A stretch of 43,473 nucleotides of DNA from positions 1 through 43,473 of the forward strand of contig JAQWSQ010000138.1 in NCBI GenBank assembly GCA_029243145.1. The letters are read 5' to 3'. The stretch comes from Planctomycetaceae bacterium (lineage in GTDB: Bacteria; Planctomycetota; Planctomycetia; Planctomycetales; Planctomycetaceae). The notes beneath the pieces were generated by a model that saw nothing but the letters and a program-made list of their open reading frames with translations, was not told the DNA's origin and ran no database searches. Shown here piece by piece: positions 1-9,599 of this stretch. A program made the position numbers and the translations under genes. Within the stretch, counting starts at the first letter, position 1; each line of letters opens with the position of its first letter.

Positions 1-804
1 AACAACCTCGGTGTCCGTTTTCGTATTGAGGAAATCTCGTAGAGCGATGAAACTCGTATCTCGATCCATAATCAAGTGCGAAGCACCTTTCAGGAAGCCG
101 TCAACGTCATTGGTCAACTCTCGACAAGTCTGCTGCATCCACTGTTTATGCGGGTTGGTCGTAATACCGGCGATCTCCACTCGGCGAGACTTCAGTTCCA
201 TCACCACCATGATGTAATGTGTCACCAATCCACGCGGCGTCCACACTTCCACCGTTGTGAAGTCGGTCGCAAATAGAGTTTCCCAGTGTGCTTTCAAAAA
301 AGTTGACCACCGGAGCGATGTCTTGCGGTCGGGAGCAGGTTCGATGCCATGTTTCTTCAAGACATTCTCGACCGTCGTATCCGAGATGTGATAACCGATG
401 TTGGCCAGTGCTCCCTGAATGCGGTCACAACCCCAGTTCGTGTTTTCGCGAGCGAAACGCAGAATGAGATCGACGATCACCTGCCTGATTCTGGGCCTGC
501 CCACTTTGTTCTTTCGGTCCGAGTAATCCCACTTCCGGGCGACCAATTGCCTGTGCCAGCGGAGGATGGTGTCGGGCGTGAACAGAGTGCCGACTTGTTC
601 GAGCAGCTTGCGACAGAGAACTTTGCCTTTGACGGCCAGACGCCTGCGTTGATTATTATTTAGCAGTATGCGCTTCTTGCCGAGATGTTCTCGCAGCACT
701 CGGTTTTCTGTCCGCAGGTAATCAATGGCTGCTTGCTGCTCGCGATTGATCCATCCGGCAAGGCACAATAGCAGCAGTTGCCAGGGTGGGAAGAGGGAAT
801 TCAT
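1..804 (-). CDS. Integrase-core (rve/DDE) transposase, 3' end outside window
   Basis: The reverse strand is open from an ATG at 804 to the window edge (268 codons, no stop reached). The N-terminal part is basic and helical with LRTENRVLREHLG, typical of planctomycete integrase-core transposases. A helix-turn-helix-like stretch with TPDTILRWHRQLVARKW follows. The catalytic RNase H-like core then begins: the first acidic residue is in FATDFTTVEVW and the second in MDRDTSF. The third (Glu) of the DDE triad must lie beyond the edge. It should catalyse strand transfer of a mobile element. I could not find terminal inverted repeats near 805-1000, so the element's boundary is undefined. The family is recognised from motifs only; whether the copy is intact cannot be judged. 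Confidence 0.85.
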   Translation of the reverse strand, partial: MNSLFPPWQLLLLCLAGWINREQQAAIDYLRTENRVLREHLGKKRILLNNNQRRRLAVKGKVLCRKLLEQVGTLFTPDTILRWHRQLVARKWDYSDRKNKVGRPRIRQVIVDLILRFARENTNWGCDRIQGALANIGYHISDTTVENVLKKHGIEPAPDRKTSLRWSTFLKAHWETLFATDFTTVEVWTPRGLVTHYIMVVMELKSRRVEIAGITTNPHKQWMQQTCRELTNDVDGFLKGASHLIMDRDTSFIALRDFLNTKTDTEVV

Positions 805-1418
805 GGATCACCAGAAGTTGAATCAGGATGTCTGAACAGCTTCCGGGCGTTTTGATGCGAAATCAAGTGGCTGAACGGGGGGAAAGTATCGGGATGTAAC
901 TGCTCTCTTGAATAGGAGTTAAGGTTCGGCTGAGTTGTTTGACCATACGGGATCGCGTACTGCGTGTATCAATATGCTTTCAACCAAGCTAGCTGTGAGT
1001 CTCGGTTCGAGTTTGACGTGATGGACTATCCGACAGGAATAAATGTATGTCACTATCAAGCCAGACTTCGGTTGATGAACCGTTTTTAATCCCCTCGATG
1101 TTGAGAGGAAGAAGTTATAAATATCGCTTTTTATGTCTCATGAGAGTGCAAGCTGATATCGGAAAGAGCGTAAGGTCTCGCCAAAATCATTCCATTCCCC
1201 CAGATACTCTGCTCGGATCTCTTGGGGTGCTTGGCAAGGGACTACGGGAACATTTACTCATGTCGATGTGTTTGAACCTGAACTCCTTAAATTCTCAAAG
1301 AAAGCATCGCATGAATGGACGTTTCTGCGTTATGGTAGAGGGAATCATGTTCGGGCTGGATTGTGCGCACAAAGTTTAAGTCCAGCCAACTCTTTTCCAT
1401 GACGCAGGAGTTGTCTCG
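805..1418. other. Intergenic region between transposase and nitrilase gene
   Basis: About 610 bases without a convincing complete gene. A 110-codon open frame at 1047-1379 has an amino-acid pattern that I do not trust. A second frame at 1157-1402 looks more protein-like and is listed separately. The stretch next to 804 should contain the promoter and end of the transposable element, but no clear inverted repeat is visible. Confidence 0.5.
1157..1402 (+). pseudogene. Possible remnant of an unidentified coding sequence
   Basis: An 81-codon frame opens directly after a stop at 1154-1156 and ends at TGA 1400-1402, with no usable start codon at its beginning. The encoded stretch (WGAWQGTTGTFTHVDVFEPE, then FLRYGRGNHVRAGLCAQ) has a composition rich in W, G, F, H and charged residues and looks more like real protein than the overlapping 110-codon frame. 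I recognise no family. It may be the 3' end of a gene destroyed by the adjacent mobile element. It ends 16 bases before the next gene, and its tail contains the ribosome binding site of that gene. Confidence 0.2.
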
Positions 1419-2801
1419 ATGCGATTGGTTTCTTTACTTTCTGTTTCTGTCGCGCTGGCATTGGTTGGATTGGGAATGCTGTCTGCCGAAGAGCAACCCG
1501 TCAATGCGGCGAACAACTCTCCCGGATGGACGGCTCATTCTCCGAGAGACGAGATTCGGCCAGAGTTCTCATCATCACCGGCATCCAAAGAGGATGTCTC
1601 GGGGGCATTGACGATTACTGCCGATGATCGCGAGGGACTCGTCGGAACTTGGCAGGCGAGGTTTCCTGTGGAGGGAGGCCGTTGGTATCGATTCTCTGCG
1701 GAACAACAAACCACGGGCCTAAAATATTCTCGTCGCACGGCTGTCGTACGGCTCCTCTGGCAGGACAAAGCAGGCAACAAAGCGATTCGTGACGAGCCGA
1801 CCTATTCTTCTTACCGTCCGGGAACAAATCCTCGTGCCGAGCCGGAGTTTGTTCCTCCCGGAATAATGCAGCCAAGTGGGTGGGAAAAGCTCGATCATAT
1901 CTACCATGTCCCCACTTCTGCATCCCAAGTCTTGGTGGAACTGAATTATCGTTGGGAAGCGAACGGGCAGGTGGCTTGGCGGAATGTAAAACTGACTCCG
2001 ACCGAGGCTCCCAAACCACGCAAAGTCAAATTGGCAACCGTGCATCACAAGCCAATTGGAGGTAACACCAATCTGGAGAAGTGTCAGCAGTTCGCACCCA
2101 TGATCTCCGAGGCGGCACAAAAAGAAGTCGATTTGTTGGTCTTGCCGGAGACTCTCACTTATTATGGTCGCAAATCGACTTATGAAGCGTGTGCAGAAGC
2201 TGTCCCCGGACCATCAACAGAATATTTCGGTAAGCTCGCCAAGCAGCACAACATGTATATCGTCGCGGGATTGTTGGAGCGGGACGGTCATTTGGTCTAC
2301 AACACGGCAGCGCTCGTTGGACCTGATGGCAAACTGGTTGGCAAGTATCGAAAAGTCACTTTGCCACGTGGAGAGATCGAAGGAGGCATCACGCCGGGCA
2401 AAGAATACCCGGTGTTTGAGACTCGCTTCGGCAAAGTCGGCATGATGATTTGTTATGACGGATTCTTTCCCGAAGTGGCCCGCGAACTTTCCAACAACGG
2501 TGCAGAAGTCATCGCCTGGCCAGTTTGGGGATGCAACCCCATGCTGGGTGAGGCTCGGGCGTGTGAAAATCATGTATATGTCATCAGCAGTACCTACACC
2601 GATGTCTCTTCGGACTGGATGATTTCTGCCGTCTATGGACATGATGGCAAGCCTCTGGCACAAGCCACCGATTGGGGATCGATTGCCGTTCATGAAGTTG
2701 ATTTGAATAAACCACTCTACTGGCACTCACTGGGTGATTTTCATGCCCAGATTGACCGCCACCGTCCCGTTGTTCCGAGAGAAAATGATGACAGACAATA
2801 A
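1419..2801 (+). CDS. Secreted carbon-nitrogen hydrolase (nitrilase superfamily)
   Basis: 460 residues. An AGGAG ribosome binding site at 1406-1410 supports the ATG at 1419. Residues 1-23 form a signal peptide, so the enzyme acts outside the cytoplasm. Residues about 30-195 are a beta-rich region resembling a carbohydrate-binding-type domain. Residues 203-450 are the nitrilase fold with the full triad: Glu244 in VLPETL, Lys312 in KYRKVTLP and Cys345 in MMICYDGFFPE. Such enzymes hydrolyse C-N bonds of amides or nitriles by a cysteine thioester; the substrate cannot be read from sequence. The gene overlaps the next (ceramidase-like) start by 17 bases, so the two are probably translated together and may act on related N-acyl or amide compounds; that last point is inference. 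Confidence 0.88.
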   Translation: MRLVSLLSVSVALALVGLGMLSAEEQPVNAANNSPGWTAHSPRDEIRPEFSSSPASKEDVSGALTITADDREGLVGTWQARFPVEGGRWYRFSAEQQTTGLKYSRRTAVVRLLWQDKAGNKAIRDEPTYSSYRPGTNPRAEPEFVPPGIMQPSGWEKLDHIYHVPTSASQVLVELNYRWEANGQVAWRNVKLTPTEAPKPRKVKLATVHHKPIGGNTNLEKCQQFAPMISEAAQKEVDLLVLPETLTYYGRKSTYEACAEAVPGPSTEYFGKLAKQHNMYIVAGLLERDGHLVYNTAALVGPDGKLVGKYRKVTLPRGEIEGGITPGKEYPVFETRFGKVGMMICYDGFFPEVARELSNNGAEVIAWPVWGCNPMLGEARACENHVYVISSTYTDVSSDWMISAVYGHDGKPLAQATDWGSIAVHEVDLNKPLYWHSLGDFHAQIDRHRPVVPRENDDRQ

Positions 2802-4185
2802 ACTTTCCCACTCTTTTGGTGATCTAATCACCGTTTGTCTCAGTCTCTTTCTGTTTGCATTTGGAATCGATCATGCCAATGGGGCTGACTATCAAATCGC
2901 GACCTTTGCTGCCGATGTGACGATCCCCATTGGCCATCGTTGCATGGGAATTCTGCCGACGAAGGCCAAAGAAATCTTAGATCCACTCGAAGCCCGTGGC
3001 TTTGTGCTCATCGGGCCTGATCAGCCAGTCGTTTTGGTCGCCGTCGATTGGTGTGAAATTCGCAATGGTGCTTACGACCAATGGCGTGATTCGATTGCCA
3101 AGGCTGCCGGGACAACGCGAGAGCGAGTGATGGTCTGTTCGTTGCATCAGCACGATGCGCCTGTCTGTGATCAAGAAGCTCAGTTGCTGCTGGATGATGT
3201 TGGGATGCACAACGAATTGTATGATCGTGAATTTCATTCGGAGTGCCTGAAGCGAATCGCGGCTGCCGTCTCTGATGCCATGACTGAAACAACCCCCGTC
3301 ACGCACATTGGTCTGGGGCAGGCGATGGTTGAAAAAATCGCTTCCAGCCGACGGGTTGTGCTGGAAAATGGAACGATCACATACAATCGATATTCTGCAT
3401 CAGGAGGAAATGAATTTCATGCCAATGCTCCTGACGGTCCCGTCGACCCTGCGTTGAGAACGATCACATTTTTCAATGGGAATCACCCGGTTGCGATGCT
3501 GCACAGCTACGCCGTTCATCCCATGAGTTTTTACGGACGTGGAGGTGTGAGTTCGGATTTTGTCGGTTTGGCACGCCGGAGAATGCAGCGGGAACATCCA
3601 CACGCTTTTCAGGTTTACGTGTCTGGTTGCAGCGGAGATGTCACGGCGGGAAAATACAACGATGCAACTCCCGCTTCTCGACAACAATTGACTCAGCGAT
3701 TATTTATGGCGATGGAAGCAAGTTGGAAAAATACCAAACGCGTGTCTCTCGAACGAGCTACGTTTCGCAACAGCACATACGATTTACCATTCCATGAAGC
3801 GGACGAGTTTCGTGCAGAGAATCTCAACAAAGTGCTGAAAGATTCGACCGCCAAAGAAGGCGACCGGATCCTGGCTGCCATGAGTCTTAGCAGTTTGCAG
3901 CGTAAGTCTCGCAAACAGCCGTTGGAACTTCCCTGTCTCGATTTGGGAGCTGCACAGATTGTGTTATTTCCAGGAGAAACATTCGTCGGTTATCAGTTGA
4001 TGGCTCAGCAAATGCGTCCCGACTCATTTGTGATGTCGATTGGCTATGGCGAGTGTTGGCCAGGATACGTTCCGACCAAGCAGGCGTTTGATGAAAAATT
4101 TAATCACGATTGGCGCTGGGTCGGTCGCGGTTCGGAGAAGATTCTGAAACAGGCCATGCAAGATGTTCTGTTGCCGGCGGAGTAA
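2785..4185 (+). CDS. Secreted neutral-ceramidase-like hydrolase
   Basis: 466 residues from the ATG at 2785; an upstream in-frame ATG at 2734 lies inside the previous gene and would bury the signal peptide. The signal peptide has its hydrophobic core in LITVCLSLFLFAFG. Motifs resemble the N-terminal domain of neutral/alkaline non-lysosomal ceramidases: a histidine pair in SLHQHDAP, a further histidine in AVHPMSFYGRGG, and CSGDVTAGKYN, aligning with the GDVSPN active-site region. Ceramidases use a serine there; a threonine seems to replace it here, so activity on ceramide is not assured. It is shorter than true ceramidases, as in many planctomycete homologues. It overlaps the nitrilase gene upstream, and its stop directly abuts the stop of the opposing RND gene. 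Confidence 0.72.
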   Translation: MMTDNKLSHSFGDLITVCLSLFLFAFGIDHANGADYQIATFAADVTIPIGHRCMGILPTKAKEILDPLEARGFVLIGPDQPVVLVAVDWCEIRNGAYDQWRDSIAKAAGTTRERVMVCSLHQHDAPVCDQEAQLLLDDVGMHNELYDREFHSECLKRIAAAVSDAMTETTPVTHIGLGQAMVEKIASSRRVVLENGTITYNRYSASGGNEFHANAPDGPVDPALRTITFFNGNHPVAMLHSYAVHPMSFYGRGGVSSDFVGLARRRMQREHPHAFQVYVSGCSGDVTAGKYNDATPASRQQLTQRLFMAMEASWKNTKRVSLERATFRNSTYDLPFHEADEFRAENLNKVLKDSTAKEGDRILAAMSLSSLQRKSRKQPLELPCLDLGAAQIVLFPGETFVGYQLMAQQMRPDSFVMSIGYGECWPGYVPTKQAFDEKFNHDWRWVGRGSEKILKQAMQDVLLPAE

Positions 4186-7100
4186 TCAAGAATTCATGGC
4201 AGCCGGCTGGCCAGACACAACCTCTTCTTGGGGAGCGTGTTCTGGTTCCGCATGATGTCGCAAGGTGATATGTGCATAAATCGAGTAAAACGTCGGGACC
4301 ATATATAGCACCATGATTGTTGCCGACAACAACCCGAATGCCAGACTGACCGCCATAGGAATCAGAAGCTGAGCTTGGAACGATTTTTCCAGCATGAGCG
4401 GGATCAACCCTGCGACGGTTGTGACGGAGGTTAGCAAGATCGGTCTCAAACGTCGTCGTCCTGCATCCAGTAACGCTTCTTCGAGTTCTGATCCATCATT
4501 GATGCGGTGATTGATGAAGTCAACCAGAACGATGGAGTCGTTGACGACAACACCGGTCAACGCAACCAGGCCAAACATGCTGAACATCGTTAGTGGTAAG
4601 CCGAATGCCCAGTGTCCAAGGATTGCTCCGACAAATCCAAACGGAATGATAGCCATGATGATGGCTGGTTGAATGTAAGATTTGAACTCAAACGTCAAAA
4701 GAGCAAACATACAGATCATGGCAATGCCGAGTCCAATGACAAGACTCATCATCGATTCCTGCGTCTGTTCCTGTTGTCCTTCCCATAAAACAGTGACTCC
4801 CGGATAATCCTCGAGTAATCCCGGAACGAACTTGTCTTGCAATGTTTGTACGACCTGTCGAGCGTTGGTTTTTGAGTCGTCGACATCGGCGGAAATTGTG
4901 ATGGAACGGAGTTGATCGACGCGATTGATTTCCGAGGGGGACCGAGTGACAGTCACCTCGGCCAATTCGGTCAGCGGACGTTCGCTGCCATCGTCGAGTC
5001 GCACGCGAATGTTTTCAAAATCTTTCAATGACCGCCGGTCTTCTGCCGGGTAGCGGACCATTAATTTAACTTCGTGTCGTCCTCGTTGCAGTCGCATCAC
5101 TTCCTGACCAAAGTAGGACGCTCGGACAGTCTCGGCAAGATCAGCTAAGGTGACTCCGAGGACGCGAGCTTCTTCTTTGATTTTGAGTTTGTATTCCCAT
5201 TTTCCGGGGACCGAATCGTCTGAAATGTCGAAGACCCCCGGAAACTCTCCTAGTTTGTCTTTACATTTCTCGACCGCTTCCGTCAGCTCGTCGAATTGAT
5301 GGGTGGGCGAAAGCATTTTGAACTCGATGGGGTTTCCTCCCGGTCCTTGAGCTTTACTCCCGAAACTGAGAGAGTCGGCACCGGCAATCGGGCCGACTTT
5401 AGTTCGCCAGCGGGCGATGATTTCGTCACTTTTGATGGGACGTTCCGCCGGGTCGATCAGTTCGACATCGACGCTGCCGACGTGTCCTCCCTGAGCCGCT
5501 CCGCTTCGTCCAGGCATGGCTTGTTGTTGCGAGTAGCCAACACTGTTTCGTACCACTTTGATAAGTTCCGAAGTGTAGCCTTCATCCCGATATTTCTGTT
5601 CGATTTCTTGTTGGTATTCCTCAACGACTTCATCAAGTCCTGCTTTGATTCGTGCCGTGGCGGCTTCCGTGACGTTGGCCGGGGTTCCGTTCGGGAAACT
5701 GACGTTTGCAACAATCTGCTTGCTGTCCAGTTTGGGGAAAACGATAAATGAGACACTCGAATTTCGCACAGCCACCGTCAAGATGATAATCGAGATTCCG
5801 AGACTGACGCTCAATGCGGCATTACGAATGCTAAATTTTAAACCCGGCAGATAGATGTTGTCGATGGTCCAATCGAGTGCCAGGCTGGTTTTCCCACGTA
5901 GGTAGCCGAATAGTTTGCTAAGGGCTAAGACCGGATAAAGAACGATACCAAAGAGCTTCGAAAGTAATACCAGTAGCAAGCCGAGGCTTTGGGCCGACGG
6001 TGAGGTCCAGTTCTTTCGAACTTCATTCAGCCGTTCTGTGATCGATTTGTCGGGAACATGAGCCAGATGGCACGGAAGGATAAAGATACTTTCCAATAAC
6101 GAGATGACCAACATTGCGATCATGGCCAGTGGCATACAGGCAATGAATTTCCCCATTACTCCCGTGACAAAAAACAAAGGCATAAACGTCATGACGGTGG
6201 TGGCAATCGAAGTCATGACGGAAGGGATCACTTCAGCCGCACCATCAATGGCGGCAGTGACGAAATTTTTACCCATGCTGCGATGGGAGGAAATGTTTTC
6301 CCCCAGAACAATGGCATCATCCACGACAATACCCAATGCCATCATAAAGGCGAACATGGTCAACATGTTTAGCGTTTGACCGGCGGCTAGGAGAACCCCA
6401 CAAGCACCGAGAATTGAAATGGGAATACCCAGTGCGACCCAACACGCCAAGCGAGTATCGAGAAACAGCGCAAGGACAATGAGGACCAGGATGAGCCCTT
6501 GCATGCCGTTACGAGTGAGCAGATCCATGCGGTCTTGGACATCGACCGATTGGTCTCCCCAATAGACAATGTCGTAGCCCGCAGGCAGTTTTGATTTTTT
6601 CTCTTCAACATATTCTCGAACCGCACGACAAATGACGAGCAAATCTTCATCGGCGGTACGCTCAACTGAGACAACTTGCCCCGGCTTTCCGTTGAGGCGT
6701 GTGGAGGAGGTGATATCTGCAAAACCATCTTGCACGACGCCGAGATCACCCACCGTGAGTACTCCACCATTTTCGGTAGTGACCAGCGGGATTTGGGCAA
6801 TTTGGTCTCCAATAACGACTTTGTTATCACCTTTGACGAGAATGTCCTGAGTGGGCGTTTTGATGGTACCACCGGGAAGTTCCATGTTTTGTCGGGCGAT
6901 CATATTGCTGACAGCTTGCAGCGAAAGCCCGTATTCGCGGAGAGTTTGCTCAGGAATCTCGACATCGATCTGGAAGTTTTTGGCGGCGGAGATCTTGGGT
7001 TGGGAAACTTCTTTCAAAGCACGTAACTCATCACGGACTTCCTCGGCCAAATTGCGTAATGCCAGTTCTTGCTCCAGAGATTGTGAGGCTCCTTCCGGGC

Positions 7101-7530
7101 CGATGACGCCAACTTGAATTACGGCGTCTCGAAACGTGATTTGCGTGATTTCTGGATCTTCCGCCAATCGCGGAAATGTGGAGATACGATCGACTTCCGA
7201 GCGTACTTCGCTCAAAACTTTTTGTGGGTCAACGGTCGTCTCGAGTTCGAGGACTAAACTGCCCACATTTTCTGCTGCAATGGATGTTTGCTTCTTGATA
7301 CCGTCGAGAGAGGCGACCGATTCTTCCAGCTTTTGACAGATCCCCTCTTCCACTTCTTCCGGGCTTGCACCGGGATAAGGGACTGAAATTAATAAAACTT
7401 CTAGCTCGAATTCGGGGAATACTTCCCGGTTCATCAGGCCGGCAGACATCACACCGACAGCCAGGATGCCGACAAGAATCGTGTTCATCGCTGGGGTGTT
7501 ATCGATGGACCAACGCAGGATCGACTTCAT
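4186..7530 (-). CDS. RND-family efflux permease (AcrB/AcrD/AcrF type)
   Basis: 1114 residues, full length for the family. The first membrane helix is at residues 16-33, followed by the porter segment with VPYPGASPEEVEEGI. The second membrane block begins near 343, and helix 4 carries the proton-relay pair in GIVVDDAIVLGEN (Asp404, Asp405). A second periplasmic region and membrane block repeat this arrangement, with VALTGVVVNDSIVLVDFIN near the end. It should export drugs or other small molecules using the proton gradient across the inner membrane, with the adaptor encoded just upstream. The start ATG overlaps the adaptor stop in an ATGA. No outer-membrane channel gene is in the window. Its stop lies directly beside that of the convergent ceramidase-like gene, with no spacer. 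Confidence 0.93.
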   Translation of the reverse strand: MKSILRWSIDNTPAMNTILVGILAVGVMSAGLMNREVFPEFELEVLLISVPYPGASPEEVEEGICQKLEESVASLDGIKKQTSIAAENVGSLVLELETTVDPQKVLSEVRSEVDRISTFPRLAEDPEITQITFRDAVIQVGVIGPEGASQSLEQELALRNLAEEVRDELRALKEVSQPKISAAKNFQIDVEIPEQTLREYGLSLQAVSNMIARQNMELPGGTIKTPTQDILVKGDNKVVIGDQIAQIPLVTTENGGVLTVGDLGVVQDGFADITSSTRLNGKPGQVVSVERTADEDLLVICRAVREYVEEKKSKLPAGYDIVYWGDQSVDVQDRMDLLTRNGMQGLILVLIVLALFLDTRLACWVALGIPISILGACGVLLAAGQTLNMLTMFAFMMALGIVVDDAIVLGENISSHRSMGKNFVTAAIDGAAEVIPSVMTSIATTVMTFMPLFFVTGVMGKFIACMPLAMIAMLVISLLESIFILPCHLAHVPDKSITERLNEVRKNWTSPSAQSLGLLLVLLSKLFGIVLYPVLALSKLFGYLRGKTSLALDWTIDNIYLPGLKFSIRNAALSVSLGISIIILTVAVRNSSVSFIVFPKLDSKQIVANVSFPNGTPANVTEAATARIKAGLDEVVEEYQQEIEQKYRDEGYTSELIKVVRNSVGYSQQQAMPGRSGAAQGGHVGSVDVELIDPAERPIKSDEIIARWRTKVGPIAGADSLSFGSKAQGPGGNPIEFKMLSPTHQFDELTEAVEKCKDKLGEFPGVFDISDDSVPGKWEYKLKIKEEARVLGVTLADLAETVRASYFGQEVMRLQRGRHEVKLMVRYPAEDRRSLKDFENIRVRLDDGSERPLTELAEVTVTRSPSEINRVDQLRSITISADVDDSKTNARQVVQTLQDKFVPGLLEDYPGVTVLWEGQQEQTQESMMSLVIGLGIAMICMFALLTFEFKSYIQPAIIMAIIPFGFVGAILGHWAFGLPLTMFSMFGLVALTGVVVNDSIVLVDFINHRINDGSELEEALLDAGRRRLRPILLTSVTTVAGLIPLMLEKSFQAQLLIPMAVSLAFGLLSATIMVLYMVPTFYSIYAHITLRHHAEPEHAPQEEVVSGQPAAMNS

Positions 7531-8930
7531 AGCGATTCCTTCGCATCTGAGTTGTCAGAAGGTTTGTGAGTAGGCTGGGCTTTTAGTTTCATGCCGACTT
7601 CTGGTTCGGAAAGTTGGGAAACAATCACTTTGTCACCGGGAAGTAGCGGGCTGTTCTCTTCGTGGATCAGAACACGTCCATCCTGTCGATGGACAACCTT
7701 AATTGTTTCCACTCTGAGCCCATCCCTTGACACTAGCCAGACAATATTTCCGGGGCGAACACCTCTTTCGGGCAGTGACAATAATGGTCGTCCCGGAACG
7801 ACACCGGTTGACATTTTGACAAACATGCCGTTCATAAGAGTTCGCGGAGAGCGACTGGTGATATGTTGCGAATCAGTGCTGCGGATAAACGTTCGTGGTT
7901 CCGGGACTGTGACGCGACAGGGAACCATGCGGGTTTTGGGGTCGAGCCCGGTTCCCGCCAGACGCGAGATTTGTCCTTCCCATTCATAGGTCACTCCCGC
8001 CAACTCGTAGGTCACCTTCACATCATTTTCCGGGAGACGATAAGCATCAGCCAATCCGATTTCTGTCAACTCAGGTGAGGTTTCTTGAGCAGAGTTGGAT
8101 TGAGGCGATTGAATCAACCAGCCAAATTCTTCCATCTTCAGATTGCTAGAGATTTCGACCTTGGAAGTATCTTCGAGTTGAAAAAGTGCCGTCCCGCGCT
8201 GGACGAAGTCATCCTTTTCGACGAAGTCGTCTACAATGAGGCCACTAATGGGGGCTTTCAGAGTGCTCAGGTCGAGATCGCGTTGTGCCTGATCGATTTT
8301 TGCCTGTGCGATGGCGACTGTTTTTTGATTCTGAAATTTCTGTTTGAGTAACTGGTTCAACTGATTTTCGAGCGTTGTGACCGAGTTCTGGATCGAAAGA
8401 TAGGTTTTTCGATCAGCTTCGTACTGCGATTGAGTAATTGCTCCTCGCTCGCGAAGATTTTCAGAGCGTTTAATATTCGCTTCTTCCAGTTTTCGCTGAT
8501 CCTCGGCAATGACGATCAATTTTTGTGTGCTTGTGACCTGCTCGGCAATGACTCCACCGGCAGCTTCGGTTTGTTCTTTTTCCGCCGTTAACCGATCAAC
8601 TTCCAACTGATAAAATCTTTTATCGATCTCCAATAACTTGATCCCTTCTTTGACGAAGCTTCCCGCTTGGAGATTATCCGGTTTCTCGGTCACGCGACCA
8701 GCAATCTCGGCGGAGAGATTGATGCGGCGATAAGGTATCACAAGTCCATCAAATTCAATTTTGATTTTCTTCGTGAATCGTTCGACGCTTTGGACTTCCA
8801 CCAGTTCGGCCGGTGTGACTGTTTTATTGTCTTGCGGTGGTCTCTGAGGTTGTCCAAACACGACATATCCCAAGACTCCGGCAGCGAGCACCAATATGGG
8901 AGAGATGATTTTCAAAGCTTCGTTTAGCAT
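7527..8930 (-). CDS. RND efflux periplasmic adaptor (membrane fusion protein, HlyD/AcrA type)
   Basis: 467 residues. An N-terminal membrane anchor spans about residues 9-26. A lipoyl-like half follows (INLSAEIAGRVTEKP), then a long helical hairpin from about 100 to 225 rich in E, Q and K (TEAAGGVIAEQ, SENLRERGAITQSQYEAD). The second lipoyl half has LDLSTLKAPISGLIVDDFV, and beta-barrel and membrane-proximal domains close the protein. It should bridge the permease and an outer-membrane channel. It lies between tetR (12-base gap) and the permease (4-base overlap), so one transcript is likely. Confidence 0.92.
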   Translation of the reverse strand: MLNEALKIISPILVLAAGVLGYVVFGQPQRPPQDNKTVTPAELVEVQSVERFTKKIKIEFDGLVIPYRRINLSAEIAGRVTEKPDNLQAGSFVKEGIKLLEIDKRFYQLEVDRLTAEKEQTEAAGGVIAEQVTSTQKLIVIAEDQRKLEEANIKRSENLRERGAITQSQYEADRKTYLSIQNSVTTLENQLNQLLKQKFQNQKTVAIAQAKIDQAQRDLDLSTLKAPISGLIVDDFVEKDDFVQRGTALFQLEDTSKVEISSNLKMEEFGWLIQSPQSNSAQETSPELTEIGLADAYRLPENDVKVTYELAGVTYEWEGQISRLAGTGLDPKTRMVPCRVTVPEPRTFIRSTDSQHITSRSPRTLMNGMFVKMSTGVVPGRPLLSLPERGVRPGNIVWLVSRDGLRVETIKVVHRQDGRVLIHEENSPLLPGDKVIVSQLSEPEVGMKLKAQPTHKPSDNSDAKESL

Positions 8931-8942
8931 GAATTTATCAGT

Positions 8943-9599
8943 TCAAGAAAGGCGTCGGGGAGCGGTCATCTGAGGGACAGAAACCTGTCCCTGTTGAATC
9001 GCGTTGACTGTGAATTGTGTAATGTGTCGGGCGATCTGCTCTGGCTCAAACAAATCATCCAACATTTCTGTCGAGACGAGCATCTCGGTGACCGGTCGAT
9101 TAATCTTGTAGAAATGAACTTGTCCAATGACACTAAAAGACGCCTGGTGAAGCTCTAACGGAGAAAGTTCGCGAGGTGTAAGATCAATAATCACGGCTTT
9201 GAGCATCTGAAAATGGGGACGGATAAAGTCTTCGACCAATTCGCGGCAGACACCGGTGGGATGAAACATCTCGCGAAATAAGAGCGATGTTTGCCAAGAC
9301 ATTTCCGTAGTCCCGAGCAACCTCTTCGCCATGGTGAGAACAAACGCGTACAGTCGATCAGTGGGAGTCGCATTCGGAGGGAGATTGGGCATCGGAAACT
9401 GAGTCACTTTTTCGCTGTGTGCGAACATGATCGATTCCCGATACAAATTTTCCTTATCCCGGAAGTGATAGTTGACGGCTGCGGTATTGACGTCCGCCCG
9501 ACGACAAATTTCGCGCACCGTGGTTCCTGTCAGACCGGTTTCTGCGAAAGCTTCGCCGGCTGCCAGAAGAATACGATGTCGTGTATGTTCTTCGCTCAT
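8943..9599 (-). CDS. TetR-family transcriptional repressor of the efflux operon
   Basis: 218 residues. The N-terminal helix-turn-helix covers residues about 8-55, with the family signature GTTVREICRRADVNTAAVNY and HFRDKENLYRE. The C-terminal helical ligand domain resembles the CerR/DUF1956 type (TPTDRLYAFVLTMAKRL, SLLFREMFHPTGVCRELVEDF). It is first in the operon tetR-adaptor-permease, so it very likely represses its own promoter and is released by a pump substrate; this is inferred from arrangement. A weak dyad (TGAG, nine bases, CTCA; 9611-9627) upstream could be part of an operator but is not strong enough to annotate separately. Confidence 0.9.
   Translation of the reverse strand: MSEEHTRHRILLAAGEAFAETGLTGTTVREICRRADVNTAAVNYHFRDKENLYRESIMFAHSEKVTQFPMPNLPPNATPTDRLYAFVLTMAKRLLGTTEMSWQTSLLFREMFHPTGVCRELVEDFIRPHFQMLKAVIIDLTPRELSPLELHQASFSVIGQVHFYKINRPVTEMLVSTEMLDDLFEPEQIARHITQFTVNAIQQGQVSVPQMTAPRRLS

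Noticed and set aside
1047..1379. 110-codon open frame on the plus strand
   Set aside because: Residue pattern is poor, no ribosome binding site, and an overlapping frame looks more protein-like.
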